A DNA stretch of 13,466 bases from Chloroflexota bacterium (GTDB lineage Bacteria > Chloroflexota > UBA5177 > JANWHV01), in the NCBI GenBank assembly GCA_025450375.1, contig JANWHO010000341.1:1-13466 (forward strand), read 5' to 3'. This document shows positions 7,015-13,466 of this stretch, in pieces. How positions within the stretch are numbered: position 1 is the first letter of the stretch; each line of letters opens with the position of its first letter. A program made the translations under genes and the position numbers. Under the pieces are notes generated by a model. That model ran no database searches. It was not told the DNA's origin and saw nothing but the letters and a program-made list of their open reading frames with translations.

Positions 7015-9300
7015 TCATGCACCGTACGACGGCGGCGCGGCGGTGGGCGAGGCGCCCCAGGCGGGATCAGGGCGCGGGCCCAGGGAATAGGTGAGGGTTC
7101 CTCCTCCTTCCAGCGCCGAGTAGGCCAGCCACGGCGACTTCACCGGCACGCCGTTCAAGCGCAGGCTTTGGACGAAGTGAGAGCCGGCGCCCGCGCCACG
7201 TCCCACAATCCGTATGTCGCCGCCCGGCAGGTGCAATACTACCTGGGGGAACAGCGGGCTTCCCACCGCGAATCCGGCTACTCCAGGGATCTCTGGATAG
7301 AGGCCAAGGTCCGCCCATACGAGCCATGCCGACAGGGCCCCGCTATCGTCGTTTCCCGGCAGCCCGTTCGGCCCGACCCTGAAAACAGAGGTTGCGATCC
7401 GCCGGGTTATTGCCTGGGTACGGTAGGGCGCACCCGCGAAATCGTACTCCCAGGGCACCTCCAGATCCGGCTCGTTGCCCATAAACTCGTGGATACTGTT
7501 TGGGCCCGCGTTCAGCTTCTGAAAGTACCGATCTAGGCGCTGAATGACCGTCGCATCGCCGCCCATGGCCGAGAACAGACCATGCAAGTCGAATGGCACC
7601 ATCCAGGTATATTGGGCGCTGTCTCCCTCGCGGAACCCGATATCACTCCGTGGATTGAAGGAGAGAAAGTTGCCCGCGGACTCGCGAGGGACAATGTAGC
7701 CGATTCGGGAGTTGAAGAGCCGCCGCCAGTTATTCGAGCGCTGGAGATAGACCGAAGCGGCCGCCAAGTCGCCGAGAGCGGCGGCCAGGCGCGAGATCGC
7801 GAAGTCATCGGTTGCGTATTCAAGGGTGATGGCCGCCGAGCCGCCCGGCGTTGACTGATCGACGTAGCCATGCTGTAGGTAGCCGAATAGACCCTCGCGG
7901 ACCAGGTTCCGGCTGGAGCGGACGCCGGGAACCGAAGCGCCACGCTCGATCACGCGGAGGGCCGTGGCGGCGTCGAAGCCCCGCGCCCCAAAGGCATAGG
8001 CGGTGGCGATGGTCACGTCCTGGGAGTCGCCGATCATCCCACCCGAGTTGTCATTGGCGACCTGCCACCGAGGCAAACCACCGCCCCCTTGTGCCGCGTC
8101 CGCTAAAAGGGATTGCACCATATCGCCCATTGCCCGCGGTGCCACCAGAGCCCGTAGGGGGATCAACGATCGATAGGTATCCCATCCGGCAAAGTTTTCG
8201 TATTGGGTGTAACCGACCGCCTGATGGACGCGCCCATCGAATCCCAGATATTGCCCGTTGACATCGCTGAAGACATTGGGGTGCAACTCGGTGTGGTAGA
8301 GCGCGGTATAGAACATGGAACGCTCGGCGGTGCTGCCGCCAGTCACCGCAATCCGCCCAAGCGACCCATTCCAGGCGGCGGTTGCCGCGGCACGGACCTG
8401 GGCGAAGGCCCAGCCAGGATTCTCCGTGGTGAGGTTCTGCAGCGCGTTGGCCACGCTGACGAATGAGAGACCCACCTTGGCCAGCACCACCCCGCCGGGA
8501 GGCTGGGCGAAGTGGAGGTAGGCCCCGCTTCGAGCGCCGGCCGCTCCCCGCGCTCCTCCTTGCAGGGCACCGCCGTTCCAGACGCCGAACGCGGCGAAAG
8601 GCTGGTTGAAGCGGGCCGCGAAAAAAACGCGGTACTGGTTATTCCCGCAAAAATGGCCACTGGCCGCCGAGCCGGTAATCTGATCCGTCCCAACTACTTG
8701 AACGCCGGTACCATTGGCAGCGTCACCATTGGCGCTGCCGCCGGCGTCCACCAGCAGGCTCCCTCCCGCCGTGCCGGGAAAGGCGAAGATACCCATGCCC
8801 GTGCGAGCGGTCACGGTAAGCGACACCGAGACCCCATTATCCAGCCGAACGGCATAGAAACCAGGCGATGCCTGCTCGTTCACGTGGCTAAAGCTCATCC
8901 CGCCCTGGAGTACGCTTAACGGGATTCTGGGCGCTGAACCAACGATCGGAAGGAAGGGAATGTCCTGGTAGCTGCTGCAGCCTCGGCCGCTGAAATGGGT
9001 CAGGCTAAAGCCGTGAATGACCGTCTGCTCGTACCGGTAGCCGCCGGCGGCGCTGGTGGTGTCCGGACTCCACTGCACCATACCCTCGGGAAAGGCGGCG
9101 CCGGGAAAGACATGGCCACCCTCGTTGCCGATCCCGTAGGACGGCTGGCCGCTGCCGGTTCCCAACAGCGGATCCACCAATGCCGCGAGGTTAACGGAGA
9201 CCGGGCCCGCCGCCACCGCCGAGGAGCCCGGCGCGACCACTGTGCCCAGCAGAATGCCCGTGGCGAAAGCACGGGCCAGGCGGCGTCCGACCGGCTTCAC
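7015..9300 (-). CDS. Secreted GH92 glycosidase (alpha-mannosidase family)
   Basis: This 761-residue protein has a signal peptide (about 1-31, cleavage near AVAAG) and family GH92 sequence along its whole length. Landmarks: VDPLLGTGSG (42-51), GNEGGHVFPGAAFPEGMVQW (58-77), GFSLTHFSGRGC (97-108), the block around EGDSAQYTWMVPFD (558-571) that in this family carries the general acid, IHEFMGNEPDLEVPW (603-617), and GNDDSGALSAW (649-659). The last contains the paired acidic residues that bind calcium and act as base in GH92 enzymes. GH92 enzymes are inverting, calcium-dependent exo-alpha-mannosidases, so release of mannose from mannans or glycoproteins outside the membrane is expected. The exact linkage cannot be read here. 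The start is GTG at 9300, overlapping the deoC stop as GTGA, with no strong ribosome binding site, which suggests translation coupled to deoC. Length is normal for the family. Confidence 0.93.
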   Translation of the reverse strand: MKPVGRRLARAFATGILLGTVVAPGSSAVAAGPVSVNLAALVDPLLGTGSGQPSYGIGNEGGHVFPGAAFPEGMVQWSPDTTSAAGGYRYEQTVIHGFSLTHFSGRGCSSYQDIPFLPIVGSAPRIPLSVLQGGMSFSHVNEQASPGFYAVRLDNGVSVSLTVTARTGMGIFAFPGTAGGSLLVDAGGSANGDAANGTGVQVVGTDQITGSAASGHFCGNNQYRVFFAARFNQPFAAFGVWNGGALQGGARGAAGARSGAYLHFAQPPGGVVLAKVGLSFVSVANALQNLTTENPGWAFAQVRAAATAAWNGSLGRIAVTGGSTAERSMFYTALYHTELHPNVFSDVNGQYLGFDGRVHQAVGYTQYENFAGWDTYRSLIPLRALVAPRAMGDMVQSLLADAAQGGGGLPRWQVANDNSGGMIGDSQDVTIATAYAFGARGFDAATALRVIERGASVPGVRSSRNLVREGLFGYLQHGYVDQSTPGGSAAITLEYATDDFAISRLAAALGDLAAASVYLQRSNNWRRLFNSRIGYIVPRESAGNFLSFNPRSDIGFREGDSAQYTWMVPFDLHGLFSAMGGDATVIQRLDRYFQKLNAGPNSIHEFMGNEPDLEVPWEYDFAGAPYRTQAITRRIATSVFRVGPNGLPGNDDSGALSAWLVWADLGLYPEIPGVAGFAVGSPLFPQVVLHLPGGDIRIVGRGAGAGSHFVQSLRLNGVPVKSPWLAYSALEGGGTLTYSLGPRPDPAWGASPTAAPPSYGA

Positions 9301-10286
9301 GGCGCGGGGAGGCGATACGCGGCGGCGTAGCGATTGGTTACATAGAACGAGAGTTGCCGTTCAATGTCGGTCAGTAAGCCGCTCGCGCCAAGCCGGAACA
9401 AGTTCGGAGCCAACCAGTTGTCGCCCAACTCCTCCTTCATCAAGATCAACCAATCCAGCGCGTTCTTGGCGCTCCTGATCCCACCAGCTGGTTTGAAGCC
9501 CACCGCATAGCCCGTGGCCTGCTCGTAGGCCCGGATCGCGCGGACCATCACCAGGCCCACCGGGAGGGTGGCATTCACCGCCTCCTTCCCGGTCGATGTC
9601 TTGATGAAATCAGCGCCCGCCATCATGCACACCAGACTGGCCTGCGAGACTTGACGGAGGGTCGCCAGATCGCCGGTCGCCAGGATCGTCTTCATGTGGG
9701 CGGCGCCGCAAGCAGCCCGGAACGCGCGCACCTCATCGTACAGGGCTTGCCAGTTCCCAGTCAGAATGTGCGCCCTGGAGACCACGATATCGATTTCCGC
9801 CGCCCCATCGTGGATCGAAGCCGCGATCTCATCCAGTTTTTGGGCCAGGGGAGTCTGCCCGGCCGGGAAACCGGTGGACACCGCCGCGACGGGAATCCCG
9901 CCCCCCCCGAGCGCCTCCACGGCCGTGCGCACCAGATTGTGGTAGACGCAGACGGCGCCGACTCGTAGGGGTAACGAGCCCACGCCCAGGGCCTCCAACG
10001 TTTCCGCCTGGACCGGACGGCGGGCCTTCGCGCACAGACGCAGAACATTCCCCGGCGTGTCGTCTCCCGCGAGGGTGGTGAGATCGATCAGAGTAACCGC
10101 GCGGAGGAGCCAGGCCGCCTGCCATTCCTTTTTCACCGTCCTCCGAGTCGACAAGGTCGCGGCTCGCCGCTCGACCGCGCTCCGATTCACCCGCGCGGCC
10201 TCTACCCACGCTCGGTCAAGGGGGATTCCTGGATTCGCGGACCCATGGGCGGGCGCGGATTGGACCCGCTCGGCAACTGTTACCAT
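9297..10286 (-). CDS. deoC: Deoxyribose-phosphate aldolase, long eukaryote-like type
   Basis: DERA cleaves 2-deoxyribose 5-phosphate to glyceraldehyde 3-phosphate and acetaldehyde in deoxynucleoside breakdown. The 329-residue protein shows the class I residues: D166 in EIDIVVSR, the Schiff-base lysine K229 in DFIKTSTGKEAVNATLP, and K265 in GFKPAGGIR. Spacing agrees with E. coli D102, K167 and K201. The N-terminal 60-residue extension and LIDLTTLAGDDTPGNVLRLC (67-85) resemble the longer animal-type DERA rather than the short E. coli form. ATG 10286 is preferred, with GGAAAGGG upstream; an in-frame GTG at 10325 would add 13 basic residues. A run of eight G on the coding strand (9901-9908) encodes part of a Gly4 stretch. 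It is the first gene of a two-gene unit with GH92, divergent from the tRNA gene. Confidence 0.95.
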   Translation of the reverse strand: MVTVAERVQSAPAHGSANPGIPLDRAWVEAARVNRSAVERRAATLSTRRTVKKEWQAAWLLRAVTLIDLTTLAGDDTPGNVLRLCAKARRPVQAETLEALGVGSLPLRVGAVCVYHNLVRTAVEALGGGGIPVAAVSTGFPAGQTPLAQKLDEIAASIHDGAAEIDIVVSRAHILTGNWQALYDEVRAFRAACGAAHMKTILATGDLATLRQVSQASLVCMMAGADFIKTSTGKEAVNATLPVGLVMVRAIRAYEQATGYAVGFKPAGGIRSAKNALDWLILMKEELGDNWLAPNLFRLGASGLLTDIERQLSFYVTNRYAAAYRLPAP

Positions 10287-10387
10287 CGTGCTGCCCTTTC
10301 CCTTTTTCCTGGCGTAGTGTGCCACGCGCGGACACGATCGGCGCGAGGAGTGAACGTTTCCTTGACCATAGGGTAGCGTACTTCACG

Positions 10388-10402
10388 CTTGCGCGGCGCA
10401 AG
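10388..10402. promoter_or_regulatory. 15-base palindrome between deoC and tRNA-Val
   Basis: CTTGCGC-G-GCGCAAG is a perfect palindrome around a single G. It lies in the 145-base space between the divergent deoC and tRNA-Val genes and overlaps the possible -35 box of the tRNA promoter. A dimeric regulator site is possible; it could also be chance in GC-rich DNA. Confidence 0.3.
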
Positions 10403-10422
10403 GTCGTATGCTATCCTACAAT
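10389..10422 (+). promoter_or_regulatory. Candidate promoter for tRNA-Val
   Basis: TTGCGC (10389-10394) followed after 17 bases by TATCCT (10412-10417) gives a fair -35/-10 pair. A better -10 hexamer, TACAAT (10417-10422), overlaps it but is 22 bases from TTGCGC. Either would start transcription a few bases before the tRNA at 10432, as is usual for tRNA genes. Confidence 0.4.
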
Positions 10423-10431
10423 GCACCGGAA

Positions 10432-10508
<77 letters not shown>

Positions 10509-10510
10509 CA

Positions 10511-10535
10511 GGGGCCGCGCCGCGGTCCCTTTTTT
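10511..10535 (+). terminator. Rho-independent terminator of tRNA-Val
   Basis: GGGGCCGC (10511-10518) pairs with GCGGTCCC (10522-10529) across a 3-base loop, with one G-T wobble, and is followed directly by six T (10530-10535). This is a textbook intrinsic terminator placed immediately after the tRNA. Confidence 0.88.
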
Positions 10536-10669
10536 GTTGTACAGGGGCCGGCGTGAGCGCCCAGTCACTGTTGCATTGCCGGGCGCCTACGGTCGACTTC
10601 GGTCGGCTGGCGGGGACGAGGCGACTTTGGTCGCGAGGATACGGGCCCGGTGAGGATCGGCCGTCCCCG
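10536..10669. other. Hairpin-rich non-coding stretch downstream of tRNA-Val
   Basis: Several perfect or near-perfect stems follow one another. GGTCGAC-TTCG-GTCGGCT (10591-10608) has a UUCG-type loop. An 8-bp stem pairs CGGGGACG (10611-10618) with CGTCCCCG (10662-10669), and inside it is GCGAC-TTTG-GTCGC (10621-10634) and GAGGAT twice (10635-10640, 10652-10657). Tetraloop hairpins packed this closely suggest a folded RNA, but no known RNA consensus (SRP, RNase P, tmRNA, 6S) is recognised, no promoter is evident, and the strand is not determined. Confidence 0.35.
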
Positions 10670-10954
10670 TTACTTCGCGGGGAACCCCGACACCTCATGG
10701 AAGCGCAACTTTCGTTGCGGCTCACCCTCCGGGGACACATAGCCCTTCGGCAAGGGTAGCGATCGGTGATCGCCGAGGTCGTTCAGCAAATAGTGGTGCA
10801 GCCAACGACGCGTCGTGTGCCAGGTATCGTCCTGAAACAGCGCTCGCAGCCGCCCAACCTCCGCGTGCGCGGTCAGCACCGTGGCTGGTATACGGCTGAT
10901 CGCTTCCGCCCGAGCCATCGAGAGATAGCTGTCCGCGCTCTCTAGCTGTTCCAT
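10670..10954 (-). CDS. Hypothetical 94-residue protein (doubtful)
   Basis: From ATG 10954 the frame encodes 94 residues, ending in TAA at 10672-10670. The sequence is hydrophilic and helix-prone at first (MEQLESADSYLSMARAEAI), then basic-aromatic (DDTWHTTRRWLHHYLLNDLG), then a Pro-rich tail. No signal peptide, membrane segment or known motif is seen. Third codon positions are mostly G or C, as in the clear genes nearby, which favours real coding. A start at 11107 is possible, but the added 51 residues have poorer codon bias. The upstream GAGAGAAGG sits only two bases from the ATG. It may be a real orphan gene, a remnant, or chance. Confidence 0.4.
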   Translation of the reverse strand: MEQLESADSYLSMARAEAISRIPATVLTAHAEVGRLRALFQDDTWHTTRRWLHHYLLNDLGDHRSLPLPKGYVSPEGEPQRKLRFHEVSGFPAK

Positions 10955-11188
10955 GGCCTTCTCTCTTCGTGCTCTCTTACTGAAGACGGTGTCGCGCGGT
11001 CCGCTCCCCGCCCCCGGCGTCGGGCCATTGGCCAATCGGAGAGGCGGAGAGGTATCGGCAGCTTCAACCGCATCGTAGTCGGAACCCAGTGACGGAGGAA
11101 TAGCCAAACCGGGGGATTGAAAAGGAAATACCTAGTTGCATGGCCACGCTCATAGGAGGTACCCTTCAAGTCGCGGAGGAACGCACCG
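10955..11188. other. Gap upstream of the SCO gene
   Basis: No convincing gene is seen. TTGAAA at 11117-11122 could be a -35 box, but no -10 box lies at normal spacing. CATAGGAGGT at 11151-11160 is ribosome-binding-site-like but is not followed by a usable start. The actual site for the SCO gene, GGAGG, lies at 11175-11179. Confidence 0.35.
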
Positions 11189-11842
11189 ATGGAACGTATG
11201 CCACATCGCTCCCTATTCAAACTGCAACTGGTGCTCGGCGCCGTGGTGTGCCTCGTGCTGCTGGCTGGGTTAGCCCTTCATGCCTTTGCTCAGACCAGCG
11301 TACCCTTAAGTGGCCAGGTCGTAATCCCTGATCGGAGTAAAGTGGCTCCCAGCTTTCTCCTGCAGGATCAGGCGGGGCGCCGCATTGGTCCACAATCCTT
11401 TCATGGCCGGGTAGTGGTCATGACCTTTCTAGATGCTCATTGTACACAGGATTGCCCGGTGATCGGGAAAGAATTGGCCTACGTGCAGCGAAAGCTCGGC
11501 CCATCGGTTCCCTTGACCTTGTTGGTGGTCAGCGTGGCCCCGTATACGGACTCACCGGCCAGCGCGGCGGCGTTCGCCATGAAGTCGGGTTGGACCGGTG
11601 ATTGGCACTGGCTGTTCGGCACCCCCCAGCAACTGGCCAAGGTGTGGAGTGACTATGGGATCTGGGTCAAACCCACCCCAAAGGACATTCTGCACACCGC
11701 CGCCCTCTACGTGGTGGGGCCGGATCAGTTCGTACGAGTGGCCGATATGGTGCCGTTTACCCCGGACCCGCTTGCCCAAAGCATTCAAGCACTCGCTCCG
11801 ACCTCCCACCGGCAGTGGTTGGCGTGGCTGCCTGGCTTCTAA
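11189..11842 (+). CDS. SCO1/SenC-family copper chaperone
   Basis: SCO proteins are membrane-anchored thioredoxin-fold proteins that deliver copper to the CuA site of CoxII or act as thiol reductases there. This one has 217 residues with one membrane segment (about 12-34) and the domain outside the membrane. The copper ligands are present: C85-T-Q-D-C89-P and H169 in ILHTAALYVVGP. VAPSFLLQDQAGR (52-64) and VVVMTFLDAHC (75-85) are the usual strands. The usual VDPERDTP segment is replaced by VAPYTDSP. The ATG at 11189 has GGAGG at 9 bases. It is separated from the oxidase operon by the GH92/deoC block and tRNA but is on the same strand, and the oxidase it most likely serves is the one at 644-5661. 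Confidence 0.92.
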   Translation: MERMPHRSLFKLQLVLGAVVCLVLLAGLALHAFAQTSVPLSGQVVIPDRSKVAPSFLLQDQAGRRIGPQSFHGRVVVMTFLDAHCTQDCPVIGKELAYVQRKLGPSVPLTLLVVSVAPYTDSPASAAAFAMKSGWTGDWHWLFGTPQQLAKVWSDYGIWVKPTPKDILHTAALYVVGPDQFVRVADMVPFTPDPLAQSIQALAPTSHRQWLAWLPGF

Positions 11843-11873
11843 TCAGCGGCGCCCCGTCGCGAGGGACACATAC

Positions 11874-12473
11874 ATGCGGAAGATAATCATTATCCTGTTC
11901 TCCTTCCTGGTGTTCTCGCTCATGCTCACTCCAACCCTCACTCGGGCCTGCACCTTGGATAACGTGGCCTCGGTAAGCGCCAATGGGGAACCGGCGATAG
12001 TGTCCACCAGTCAGCCAAGCCCCGGCAAACCATGGGCCCCTTTTCGCTTTGCCCAAGTCTACGCGACCGGTGCGCCGATCACCCTCGGGGAGGCCCGGGC
12101 CGATTTGCTGCGGAGTCTCCCAGCGCCTATGCTCACCACCCCATTCCGCTGGCGGTTGGGGGATGGGCATACGGTGCGTGGCATGTCGGTTACCCATCGG
12201 TGGACGCGAACCGGGAACTACCTGATCCAGGTCTATGCCTATGCCGCCTCGCGCGCGCGGTGGCTATTGTTCGACAGCGTCATGGTGCAAGTGGCGCCGG
12301 CCAGCCAGCTTTGGCAGGACAACCTCGGCTACCATGTTCTGCAAGGAATGAACTTTGCGTTCAGATGGCTGGGGCGCTTGGTTACCGCCGCGTTGTTCGC
12401 GCTCCTCGTCTATTCCGTGGTAGCGTATCATCGGCGACGCAAGCTAAAGGGGACTGGTGATCAGGAAATCTGA
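11874..12473 (+). CDS. Secreted/membrane protein with PKD-like domain
   Basis: This 199-residue protein has an N-terminal signal sequence (MRKIIIILFSFLVFSLMLTP, cleavage near TRA-C26), an extracytoplasmic part, one C-terminal membrane segment (about 165-184), and a basic cytoplasmic tail (HRRRKLKG). Residues 90-140 carry the PKD-type signature: FRWRLGDGHTVRG, then VTHRWTRTGNYLIQVYAY, corresponding to the W-x-F-G-D-G ... H-x-Y ... G-x-Y-x-V pattern. PKD domains are beta-sandwich modules for binding or spacing, so no reaction is implied. The ATG has GAGGGA 7 bases upstream and lies 31 bases after the SCO stop; its end overlaps the pyrophosphatase start by 17 bases. Position suggests a link with SCO and copper or oxidase biogenesis, but this is inference. 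C26 could be a weak lipoprotein cysteine. Confidence 0.85.
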   Translation: MRKIIIILFSFLVFSLMLTPTLTRACTLDNVASVSANGEPAIVSTSQPSPGKPWAPFRFAQVYATGAPITLGEARADLLRSLPAPMLTTPFRWRLGDGHTVRGMSVTHRWTRTGNYLIQVYAYAASRARWLLFDSVMVQVAPASQLWQDNLGYHVLQGMNFAFRWLGRLVTAALFALLVYSVVAYHRRRKLKGTGDQEI

Positions 12474-13466
12474 GGCATTGCTTCCCTTGCTTTACGTCCT
12501 GGGCCATAAAAATCCGGACACTGATTCAATATGCGCCGCAATCGGCTATGCCTCGTTGCTCCAATCCCAGGGGCAGGGGGAAGCCAGAGCAGCCCGACAA
12601 GGTCCAATCCGTCGAGAAACCGCGTTTGTTCTTGACCGGTTCGGGCTGCCGGCCCCGCTCCTGGTCACGGACGTGCGCCCTAGAGTGTCCGACATGATGA
12701 CCGCGAATCCGACCTGCGTGCGGCTCGATGTCAGCTTGCATGAGGTTGGCCTGACCTTGCAGCGCCACGGCGTCCGTACGCTGCCCGTAGTGGATGATGC
12801 AGGCCGACTCAAGGGTGTCACGGGGGTGGAAGACTTCGCCAAGGCGTTTATCCGTGGTCTGGAAACCGATCACCTGGATCATGTGCCGCTTGACCTTCCA
12901 AATCTGGTCCGTGCCCTCCGAGCCACCGTTCTGGTGGCCTCGGAGCGCCCTATGAACGACGAGGTGATGGTGGGCGCCATGCGAGTGGAGTCGATGCTCC
13001 AGCGCATCAAACCCGGCGTATTGTTGGTGATGGGGGATCGGGAGGACGCGCAGGAGGCGGCGATCGAGGTGGGGGTGGGGGCGCTTCTGATCACTGGCGG
13101 CCTCCCGGTAAGCGCGAGGATCATCGAGTTGGCCCGGCAGCGGCAAGTGACCTTGGTCTCCGTGCCCCACCATACGCACACCACGGTGCGGCTGATTCAT
13201 TTGAGTATGGCCGTCCGCCACATTATGCGCCCGGATCCGGCGACCTGCCGGCCCGACGACTTGATTGACGAGGTGCAAGATGTGTTGCGTGGGGGCCAGG
13301 CGCGATCGCTGGTGGTGATTGATGACAGCGACCATGTCGTTGGGCTGATCAGCCGGTCGAATCTCCTCCGCCCTTCCCGACGCCGCCTGGTATTAGTGGA
13401 TCACAACGAGCGGAGCCAATCGGTCGCGGGCATTGAGGAGGCGGAGATCGTCGGGGTGATCGACCA
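12457..13466 (+). CDS. ppaC: Family II (Mn-dependent) inorganic pyrophosphatase with CBS-DRTGG-CBS insert, 3' truncated by window
   Basis: This enzyme hydrolyses pyrophosphate to phosphate in the cytoplasm. 336 codons are open to the right edge. The DHH-family N-domain starts with VLGHKNPDTDSI (14-25; H17, D21, D23 as metal ligands) and LVTDVRP (69-75, D72). A regulatory insert follows: CBS1 (about 77-132, VSDMM ... TLPVVDDAGRLKGV), a DRTGG domain (about 150-250, VMVGAM ... PGVLLVMGDR ... ALLITGG), and CBS2 (about 253-306, RHIMRPD ... SLVVIDDSDHVVGLI). The catalytic part then resumes with LVLVDHNERSQSVAG (311-325). The DHH motif proper would lie just beyond the window. In studied clostridial relatives the CBS pair binds adenine nucleotides (AMP/ADP inhibit, ATP or ApnA activate). 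GTG 12457 is chosen, with AAGGGG four bases upstream; TTG 12478 is an alternative. It overlaps the previous gene. Confidence 0.92.
   Translation, partial: MIRKSEALLPLLYVLGHKNPDTDSICAAIGYASLLQSQGQGEARAARQGPIRRETAFVLDRFGLPAPLLVTDVRPRVSDMMTANPTCVRLDVSLHEVGLTLQRHGVRTLPVVDDAGRLKGVTGVEDFAKAFIRGLETDHLDHVPLDLPNLVRALRATVLVASERPMNDEVMVGAMRVESMLQRIKPGVLLVMGDREDAQEAAIEVGVGALLITGGLPVSARIIELARQRQVTLVSVPHHTHTTVRLIHLSMAVRHIMRPDPATCRPDDLIDEVQDVLRGGQARSLVVIDDSDHVVGLISRSNLLRPSRRRLVLVDHNERSQSVAGIEEAEIVGVID

Noticed and set aside
12526..13335. Minus-strand frame of about 270 codons at the right end
   Set aside because: The plus strand encodes a clear CBS/DRTGG pyrophosphatase across the same stretch; the minus frame is its mirror (runs of His/Gln/Arg).

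Overview
The window is GC-rich bacterial chromosome from an aerobe. Evidence for Bacteria: Shine-Dalgarno-like sites before many genes, GTG starts, overlapping stop/start pairs, and a tRNA gene with an encoded CCA end. The phylum cannot be fixed from this stretch. A fused CoxI/III, a CtaG-type oxidase assembly protein and a family II pyrophosphatase carrying CBS and DRTGG inserts together point loosely to a Gram-positive-like or Terrabacteria lineage (Firmicutes, Chloroflexota, Thermus-like). That is inference, not proof.

Layout. (1) 1-160, minus strand: the 5' end of a DUF885-type gene leaving the left edge. (2) 161-643: a non-coding gap with a strong nested inverted repeat (242-330) and the leader of the next operon. 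(3) 644-6963, plus strand: a terminal oxidase operon. It holds a fused cytochrome oxidase subunit I/III, a CtaG assembly protein, a membrane-anchored CoxII-like cupredoxin with an incomplete CuA motif, a CoxII with a complete CuA site, a membrane-anchored protein of unknown function, and a thioredoxin-like protein coupled to it by an ATGA overlap. (4) 7015-10286, minus strand: deoxyribose-phosphate aldolase followed by a secreted GH92 glycosidase, coupled by a GTGA overlap. (5) 10432-10535: tRNA-Val(CAC) with its own terminator, then a hairpin-rich gap and a doubtful 94-residue gene on the minus strand. (6) 11189-13466, plus strand: a SCO copper chaperone, a secreted PKD-like membrane protein, and a CBS/DRTGG family II pyrophosphatase that runs off the right edge.

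How the genes fit together. Genes 3 and 6 describe an A-type heme-copper oxygen reductase and its copper delivery: CtaG (usually assigned to CuB insertion), SCO (CuA) and a TlpA-like thiol-disulfide protein that could keep the CuA cysteines reduced. The catalytic metal ligands of CoxI and the CuA ligands of CoxII are all present. The residues that normally form the D- and K-proton channels in CoxI are largely replaced, and a second CoxII-like cupredoxin lies between CtaG and CoxII. These two points, with the unknown membrane protein beside the redoxin, are the most unusual part of the window. No cytochrome c gene and no heme-c domain are present here, so the electron donor is not evident. The GH92/DeoC pair is a carbohydrate/nucleoside catabolic unit with no visible link to the oxidase genes on either side.
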